Source: Clostridiales bacterium
Lineage (GTDB): Bacteria; Bacillota; Clostridia; Peptostreptococcales; Anaerovoracaceae
DNA: 64,000 nt
Assembly: GCA_009911365.1 (NCBI GenBank)
Contig: QXXF01000012.1
Coordinates: 1 to 64,000, forward strand
Direction: 5' to 3'
Part shown: positions 59,042-64,000 of the stretch, piece by piece
Position numbering within the stretch: the stretch's first letter is position 1
Layout of the letters: every line of letters starts with the position of its first letter
Program-made: the position numbers and the translations under genes
Notes under the pieces: model-generated
Databases searched by the model: none
The model's input: only the letters and a program-made list of their open reading frames with translations
What the model was told of the DNA's origin: nothing

Positions 59042-60121
59042 CTACAGACCCACTAATTCCACGGCCACCCTGCTGGTCTCCAGGGCCTTTGCGTCTTTAA
59101 TGCCTTCGCTTTTGATAGAAACTTGCTGCTGAGCCAGTTTCCTAAACGCTTCGTCATAATCCCGGGCAGTAAAGTTCTTCATCCTGCTGGACTCTATGGA
59201 AAGGCCAATGCCGCCATTTTCCGCGCTTAGCTGAACCGCCTGGCCGCCAGCGAATTCACCTTCTCCATAATAGGTGGACAAAACATCGCCTACCGACTCG
59301 TTCAGATTTTTCACTGCTGAAATAATAACGGTTTCCGATTCCTGGCCCTGATCCGTGTCCACGCCGATCACCTTTCGCTTTGTCTGTTCAGCCGCTTTCA
59401 TCACGGACTTCCCCGCCCCTCCCGCACAGGCGAAAATCACTTCTGTGTCCTTTTGGTACCAATCAGCCGCCAGCTGTTGAACTTGTTCATCCTGCTCAAA
59501 GGTCTCAGCGTACGTGTAGCGCAGGTTGACGTCGCTCGTTCCTGTTTCTTTGGCAGCCTGATCTGCGCCCTGAACAAACCCGTATCCGAATTTCTGCACG
59601 GAATCATAAGCCTTGCCGCCTATGAATCCAAGGCTGTGGTAGCCTTCCTTCACTGCTGCGTAACCAGCCAGATATCCGGCCTGTTCTTCTGCGAAGAGTA
59701 GAGGCAGCGTATTTTTGTCAATGGCCGCCGCGGAGCCATCTTCCTCCTGGGGTTGCCCGTCCACCATCAAGAAAGAAACTTCTGGGTATTCCTCCTGCGC
59801 CTCTTTGACCGCATTGCCAAATGTCGGTCCCGTGGTCACTACCACCTTTCCGCCGCCCTTGACCGCTTCCTCGATCACCCGTAAATAAGCGTCCGTCGTG
59901 TCCTCAGTTGCCAGATAGGACTTGTATGAAACAGGCTCTTCCTCCACAAAGCTTTCGATGCCTCTCCACACAGCTTGATTGAATGAACCGTCTTCCACGC
60001 TGTCAGCGCTGGCAATGAGCGCGATCTCATAATCCACTGACTTATCTGTTCCCTGCGGGCTGCACGCCGCCGCGAACACCAGTACTGCTGTGATCAGCAA
60101 AGCAATGATTCCTTTTTTCAT
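59042..60121 (-). CDS. BMP-family ABC transporter substrate-binding lipoprotein
   Basis: A 359-residue basic-membrane-protein (BMP/PnrA-like) lipoprotein; relatives bind nucleosides or sugars for ABC uptake. The signal peptide ends in the lipobox A-A-A-C (Cys20). The mature part has G-S-F-N-Q-A-V-W, V-V-T-T-G-P-T-F and the G-V-D-T-D-Q-G-Q ligand-binding segments. No ATPase or permease gene is adjacent, so the partner is elsewhere. A GGGGG site precedes the ATG. Confidence 0.92.
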   Translation of the reverse strand: MKKGIIALLITAVLVFAAACSPQGTDKSVDYEIALIASADSVEDGSFNQAVWRGIESFVEEEPVSYKSYLATEDTTDAYLRVIEEAVKGGGKVVVTTGPTFGNAVKEAQEEYPEVSFLMVDGQPQEEDGSAAAIDKNTLPLLFAEEQAGYLAGYAAVKEGYHSLGFIGGKAYDSVQKFGYGFVQGADQAAKETGTSDVNLRYTYAETFEQDEQVQQLAADWYQKDTEVIFACAGGAGKSVMKAAEQTKRKVIGVDTDQGQESETVIISAVKNLNESVGDVLSTYYGEGEFAGGQAVQLSAENGGIGLSIESSRMKNFTARDYDEAFRKLAQQQVSIKSEGIKDAKALETSRVAVELVGL

Positions 60122-60149
60122 GGGCTACCCCCTTATCCCTAAATGGATC

Positions 60150-60959
60150 CTATCGATAAATCTCCGGTCTGCGGTGCTTCAGCAGCGGCAGCTGCTCTCG
60201 GATGGAATCCACATAATCCAGATCAATATCTCCATAAACAATACCTTCTTTTTCATCCATGTGAGCTAGAAATTCACCCCACGGAGTCGCGATACAAGAG
60301 TTTCCGTAAGCCCTATAGACGCCTTTCATATCCCTGGCCGGAGACACTGCCGCGAAGTACACTTGATTATCCAGCGCCCTGGCCCGCATGGTCAGATCCC
60401 AATGGGCTGGCCCAGTGGTCATATTAAACGCCGCCGGAAGGACGATGAGCTTCGCTCCTTCCAGAGCCATCTTTCTGGACAGCTCTGGAAAACGCACATC
60501 ATAACAGATGGCCACGCCGATCTTTCCGTATTCCGTGTCAATGACCGTGGCTTTGTCCCCAGGACTCAAGGTGTCCGACTCCATGAAACGGATTCCGTTT
60601 TTCACGTTGATATCGAACAAATGCGCTTTCCTATGCTTTCCGATGAGCTGGCCCTTTCGGTCAAAGCTATAGGACGTATTGTATACCTGATCTCCCTCCA
60701 GCTCGGAAATGGAACCACCGATCAAATAAATATCCTGCTCCTTTGCCAAGTCAGACAAAAATTGCGCCGTTGGTCCGTCCTCCGACTCTCCGTAAGGCCT
60801 AAAATATTCGTTGGCATAAGGACAATTCCACATTTCCGGCAGAGCCACCACCTGCGCGCCGTTTTCCACTGCTTCACAGACCATGGCCTTTGCCTTTGCC
60901 CGGCTTTCCTCTTTTTCTTTGGAACCCATCATCTGACATAATCCCAGTTTAAACATCAT
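60150..60959 (-). CDS. carbon-nitrogen hydrolase, omega-amidase-like
   Basis: A 269-residue nitrilase-superfamily hydrolase. The catalytic triad is visible: Glu in L-P-E-M-W, Lys in H-R-K-A-H-L-F, and Cys in I-C-Y-D-V-R-F-P-E. The sequence resembles the Nit2 omega-amidase group acting on alpha-ketoglutaramate or ketosuccinamate; substrate assignment is inference. Either ATG of the M-M start is possible (60959 or 60956). It overlaps the end of the Nudix gene by 11 bases, indicating cotranscription. Confidence 0.92.
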   Translation of the reverse strand: MMFKLGLCQMMGSKEKEESRAKAKAMVCEAVENGAQVVALPEMWNCPYANEYFRPYGESEDGPTAQFLSDLAKEQDIYLIGGSISELEGDQVYNTSYSFDRKGQLIGKHRKAHLFDINVKNGIRFMESDTLSPGDKATVIDTEYGKIGVAICYDVRFPELSRKMALEGAKLIVLPAAFNMTTGPAHWDLTMRARALDNQVYFAAVSPARDMKGVYRAYGNSCIATPWGEFLAHMDEKEGIVYGDIDLDYVDSIREQLPLLKHRRPEIYR

Positions 60960-61590
60960 TTTCCTCCTGACTCTTCAAAACATGCACCAGGTTACGGGTG
61001 ATCCGGCCCGTCAGCCCCCAGATCACTCTGCCCTGTACTTCATAGATCGGTACGTCTGAAACGCCTTCTCGCCATTTGTAGCCCTCCGGGAACTTAATCT
61101 TCTCATAAGGAAAATCCTCCCCGATCACTTGCTTGATCCGGCTCCTGTATACGAAGGGTTCTGCTTCCATCAGGTCTTTTAGGGAAATGAGAAAGACTTC
61201 CTTCACTTCATCCGGATTGCAGCGCAGCCTGGTGAGGGCCTCTTCCTTTATAGTACCTAAAAATGGGAACATTGTAAAGTTACTATACGTATAAAGAATG
61301 TCCATTTGGCTGATCATTTGGATATCCTGCTCCTGGATCCCCAGCTCTTCCACGGTTTCCCGCACAGCGCACTGCCTCAGATCCTCGCCTTCTTCCACCT
61401 TGCCTCCTGGAAAGCAGACTTCTCCTGGCTGCCGCTTCATATGCTCTGCCCGGACTTCATAAAGCAAAAACAGTTCCCCCTCCTGTTCCACGATCGGTAC
61501 CAAGACGGAGAAATATCCGTGTTTTTCCACAGAGCCAGGTATTCTTTCCTGAAAGATATCTTTGATCTCATCAAGCGTGATTTGATTCAC
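60949..61590 (-). CDS. Nudix hydrolase, CoA pyrophosphatase type
   Basis: A 213-residue Nudix enzyme with the Nudix box G-G-K-V-E-E-G-E-D-L-R-Q-C-A-V-R-E-T-V-E-E-L-G split over the usual positions, and the upstream L-L-Y-E-V-R...P-G-E-V-C-F-P-G found in the CoA-hydrolysing group. The start is GTG at 61590 with GAGGTG upstream, overlapping the DMT transporter end. Confidence 0.92.
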   Translation of the reverse strand: MNQITLDEIKDIFQERIPGSVEKHGYFSVLVPIVEQEGELFLLYEVRAEHMKRQPGEVCFPGGKVEEGEDLRQCAVRETVEELGIQEQDIQMISQMDILYTYSNFTMFPFLGTIKEEALTRLRCNPDEVKEVFLISLKDLMEAEPFVYRSRIKQVIGEDFPYEKIKFPEGYKWREGVSDVPIYEVQGRVIWGLTGRITRNLVHVLKSQEENDV

Positions 61591-62470
61591 TGAGCCGCAC
61601 CTCTTTTCGTTTTCCCTGAATATTAAGCCAGGAAGCGGCCAAAATCAGGCCGATTCCTATGTACGTGTTCCAAAGGATGGTTTCTCCCAGAAAAATCACT
61701 GCCATGACTGGGGCGATGGCTGGTTTAAGGAAAAAGGCGATGGAGCCTGTTGTGGCGTCTGATAGCTTGATAGCCATGAAGTAAGAAAAATAGCCAAGTC
61801 CAGTGACAAACACGCTGATATAAGCCACTGCCAGCCAGTTGTCCGCCACGCCTGCCACAATGGGCCTGCCCATAAACAGCATGATGATCAGCAACACCAG
61901 AGATCCTAAAATAAAGCTGATGCTGGTCTGGGCCATGATGCCCATTTTTTTCACGCTGATCTTGCCCGCCACTGTGTAAAGGCCAAAAAACAAGGCCGCC
62001 AGGAGCATGAACGTGATCCCAATCACCGTGTTTCCTTTCTGCAGATCCCAAGGCTTTATCATAAATAGGATGCCCAAAAGTCCAATGAGCAGTACGACCA
62101 CATTGTTTTTTTTCAATTTTTCCTCAGTCATGAAATGCGCGAAGATCATGGTGAACAAAGGATTGATGGAAATCAGCACCGATGCGGTGGAAGCATTGGA
62201 ATTCATCACTCCCAGCTGAAAAAACAACATGCTCAACGGGATCCCCAGGACTCCCACATATAATAAGTAGGCCAAATCCTTGAAGGCCAGCTTGATCTTG
62301 TTCTTCTTCAATTCCCCAATGGCAAAGGGCAGGAGCAAAAGCCCTCCGATCATAAATCGGAGAAACGTCAGCTGGAACGAATCCATTTCGCTGCCTGTCA
62401 GCTTTAACGCGACTTCCATTGTTCCGAACAAAAATGCTGTCAATACTACAAAAAAATAAACCCTTTTCAT
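61571..62470 (-). CDS. DMT-superfamily transporter (EamA)
   Basis: A 299-residue membrane protein with about ten spans in two EamA halves (about 5-135 and 148-285). AAAGGAG precedes the ATG. Its substrate is unknown; relatives export amino acids or metabolites. It is the first gene of a set with the Nudix and amidase-like genes, which overlap one another. Confidence 0.92.
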   Translation of the reverse strand: MKRVYFFVVLTAFLFGTMEVALKLTGSEMDSFQLTFLRFMIGGLLLLPFAIGELKKNKIKLAFKDLAYLLYVGVLGIPLSMLFFQLGVMNSNASTASVLISINPLFTMIFAHFMTEEKLKKNNVVVLLIGLLGILFMIKPWDLQKGNTVIGITFMLLAALFFGLYTVAGKISVKKMGIMAQTSISFILGSLVLLIIMLFMGRPIVAGVADNWLAVAYISVFVTGLGYFSYFMAIKLSDATTGSIAFFLKPAIAPVMAVIFLGETILWNTYIGIGLILAASWLNIQGKRKEVRLSESNHA

Positions 62471-62500
62471 AACGCTCCTTTATTTTCTCCAATCATTGAA

Positions 62501-62522
62501 AAAGGCGGTGATAAACACCGCC
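62501..62522 (-). terminator. terminator of the P-loop gene
   Basis: GGCGGTG (62504-62510) pairs with CACCGCC (62516-62522) and is followed on the minus strand by TTTTTC. It lies between the P-loop gene and the DMT gene. Confidence 0.82.
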
Positions 62523-62558
62523 GTCTCAGTTACGTGCGCATGATCCGCAGGAATCAGA

Positions 62559-62981
62559 TTAGTTCAAGATCTCGCAGTCTGTAAAGTCCACTCCGATCAT
62601 TTCTTCTTTTTCGGCGCTCAAGCTTACAATAAATTCGATCTCGTAGTTCTCGGAAATCTTTTTGATCCGATCCACGAATTCCGGCAGATCGCCTAATGTA
62701 ACGTCCGCATGCTTTAAGATGCTGTCAATGAACATGGTTTCAATATCATGGTCTGAACTGATGATCCCATAAATGAAGCCTATGTATTCATCGCTGTTTG
62801 TGATATGTTCAAAATCCTCCATGCAGATGACTCTGATCTTATGGCTCAAGTCATACATGAGCCTTTGATTTTTATTTATAAAAATGATACTTCCGTTGGC
62901 TGTTTCAATTTTATCATTCGCTAAGTCGATCATTTGTTTTGTTTTGCCGCTGCCTTTATGGCCAATCAATAATTTCACCAT
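62559..62981 (-). CDS. small P-loop ATPase-like protein
   Basis: A 140-residue protein with a Walker A motif G-H-K-G-S-G-K-T at residues about 7-14 and a possible Walker B strand I-E-T-M-F-I-D-S near 80. There are no further domains. The single-domain size is below ordinary ATPases, so it may be a nucleotide-binding regulator. It is often labelled PilT-like or twitching motility-like on weak grounds, which I do not accept. GGGAGG precedes the ATG. Confidence 0.8.
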   Translation of the reverse strand: MVKLLIGHKGSGKTKQMIDLANDKIETANGSIIFINKNQRLMYDLSHKIRVICMEDFEHITNSDEYIGFIYGIISSDHDIETMFIDSILKHADVTLGDLPEFVDRIKKISENYEIEFIVSLSAEKEEMIGVDFTDCEILN

Positions 62982-63076
62982 CGCAAAAGCCTCCCTTTTT
63001 CTGTTCTGTGTGATTGTTTATGTAAGGACTATTATACACCACCAAAGCTTTTTGGGCAACAACAAACTCCCAAAAT

Positions 63077-64000
63077 TTATGCCTTTCCATATCCGCAGTT
63101 TGGATAGACGCAAGTCTCGCAGTTTAGGCACAGGCCGCCGTGGCCCAGTTTTTTGATATCCCGCCTGGTGATCACTTCTCCGGCCAAGAGCCTTGGAACG
63201 ATCAGATCAAAGACACTGGTCCTGCTGTACATGACGCATCCTGGCAGCCCTACGACTGGGATGTCATCAATATAGGAGAGCATGAACATGGCTCCCGGCA
63301 ACACCGGCGCACCGTATGTGACAATGTATCCGCCTGCTTTTTTGATGCCGCTCGGCGTTCTGTCATCTGGATCCACGGACATGCCGCCTGTGACACCGAT
63401 CATATCCACGCCCATGTCAATCAGCTGCCGGATACAGTCCGCGATCATCGTTTCATCATCGTCCGCGAAGAGCTGTTTGACCACTGTGCTTCCCAATTCC
63501 CCAAACTTTCGAACCAGCACTGGCCCAAAAGCGTCTTTGATCTTTCCGCTGTACACTTCGCTCCCTGTGGTAACCACGCCGATCTTTAGATCCCGCAAAG
63601 GCTTGACCTGGATCAAGGTCCCTCGATCCAGAACCCCTTCCGCCTGCTTTACCACGGCTTCGTCCACAAACAGAGGGATGACTCTGGTGCCCGCTAGCTT
63701 TTGTCCCGGCTCCACGACAATGTTTTCATGGATGGACGCGAACATGATTTCGTCCTGGTCGATGAGGTCAATGAGCAGTTCTTCATCTACCTTGAGTAAT
63801 CCCCGCTCTTGAGCCATGAGCTCTATTTTTCCTTCGCTTGCCTCCGTAAGCTGGATGCCTGGTCCCGCCGCCTTGCTGGCAATACGGAAAGCCGCATCGT
63901 TTTCATGGACATCCGTGTCATCCTTTTCCACCACGTACAAATGCTTTTTTCCCATGGAAAGCAGGATCTCCACGTCTTCTTCTTTGATCACATGTCCCTT
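63077..64000 (-). CDS. MoeA-like molybdopterin-binding protein, 5' end beyond the window
   Basis: The visible part is 307 residues ending at 63077; the frame is open to the right edge. It contains G-H-V-I-K-E-E-D-V-E at the visible start, the MoCF-type G-V-V-T-T-G-S-E-V-Y and V-T-G-G-M-S-V-D-P-D-D-R-T motifs that bind molybdopterin, and an unusual C-terminal C-L-N-C-E-T-C-V-Y-P-N-C cluster (four Cys) not present in standard MoeA. An in-frame GTG at 63991 is only an internal codon of the family sequence, so the real start lies outside. It probably acts in molybdenum cofactor use or sensing. Confidence 0.88.
   Translation of the reverse strand, partial: KGHVIKEEDVEILLSMGKKHLYVVEKDDTDVHENDAAFRIASKAAGPGIQLTEASEGKIELMAQERGLLKVDEELLIDLIDQDEIMFASIHENIVVEPGQKLAGTRVIPLFVDEAVVKQAEGVLDRGTLIQVKPLRDLKIGVVTTGSEVYSGKIKDAFGPVLVRKFGELGSTVVKQLFADDDETMIADCIRQLIDMGVDMIGVTGGMSVDPDDRTPSGIKKAGGYIVTYGAPVLPGAMFMLSYIDDIPVVGLPGCVMYSRTSVFDLIVPRLLAGEVITRRDIKKLGHGGLCLNCETCVYPNCGYGKA

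Noticed and set aside
1-64000. CRISPR array, intact insertion sequence or prophage
   Set aside because: No series of regularly spaced repeats, no transposase or integrase frame and no phage structural gene was seen.

Overview
The window looks like chromosome of a Gram-positive, probably obligately anaerobic member of the Clostridia. The evidence is the D-alanylation (dlt) operon, tandem SipS-type signal peptidases, a GAAC-N4-GTTC LexA box, a T-box leader, a sigma-54 regulon driven by a PAS/AAA+ activator, and an Fe-S flavin enoate-reductase-type enzyme. Base composition looks close to 50% G+C, except for an AT-richer gene-poor stretch at the left end. I would guess an Anaerovoracaceae-like lineage, but only by inference. 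Most genes lie on the minus strand. I see no CRISPR array, no intact insertion sequence and no prophage.

Layout. 1-1.1 kb: the start of a gene running off the left edge, then about 1 kb without a convincing gene. 1.1-5.0 kb (minus): a group reading rluA-type pseudouridine synthase, three tandem lepB genes (one apparently catalytically dead), smpB, a small protein and ssrA (tmRNA). 5.1-8.7 kb: small unknown proteins, class II fructose-bisphosphate aldolase and nicotinate phosphoribosyltransferase. 8.9-18.1 kb: a sigma-54 regulon with two NhaC-family antiporters, the sigma-54 activator, and a four-gene operon (unknown protein, SSS symporter, small membrane protein, YtcJ-type amidohydrolase). 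It carries four -24/-12 elements and a candidate enhancer dyad upstream of three of them. 18.3-23.3 kb: uvrA and uvrB with a LexA box. 23.3-27.2 kb: flavodoxin, a TatD-linked-type radical SAM protein, a YitT protein and a decayed AAA-ATPase. 27.2-31.5 kb: an SSS symporter behind a T-box whose specifier reads UAC (Tyr), a YhhQ queuosine-precursor transporter with a QueL-like radical SAM protein, and a DUF6873-like protein.

31.4-36.6 kb: a two-component system with an FtsX/ATPase ABC exporter. 36.6-40.6 kb: tRNA-Leu(CAG), yqeY, rpsU, a HIT protein, an MntR-like regulator and a secreted LRR/Ig-like protein. 40.6-45.0 kb: the dlt operon in the order A-B-C-D-X, with the tiny dltX at the end. 45.0-47.7 kb: a sigma/anti-sigma deletion-fusion pseudogene and a polysaccharide deacetylase. 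47.8-53.7 kb: mutY, cysK, sbcC and sbcD. 53.9-58.7 kb: citrate synthase, an enoate-reductase-like flavoenzyme with a divergent TetR gene, and a coiled-coil protein. 58.8-64 kb: an ATPase remnant, a BMP-family lipoprotein, an omega-amidase-like hydrolase, a CoA-type Nudix enzyme, a DMT transporter, a P-loop protein and a MoeA-like molybdopterin-binding protein cut by the right edge.

The most distinctive parts are the local sigma-54 regulon with its unidentified substrate, the degenerate third signal peptidase, the relocated dltX, and the Tyr T-box on a sodium symporter.
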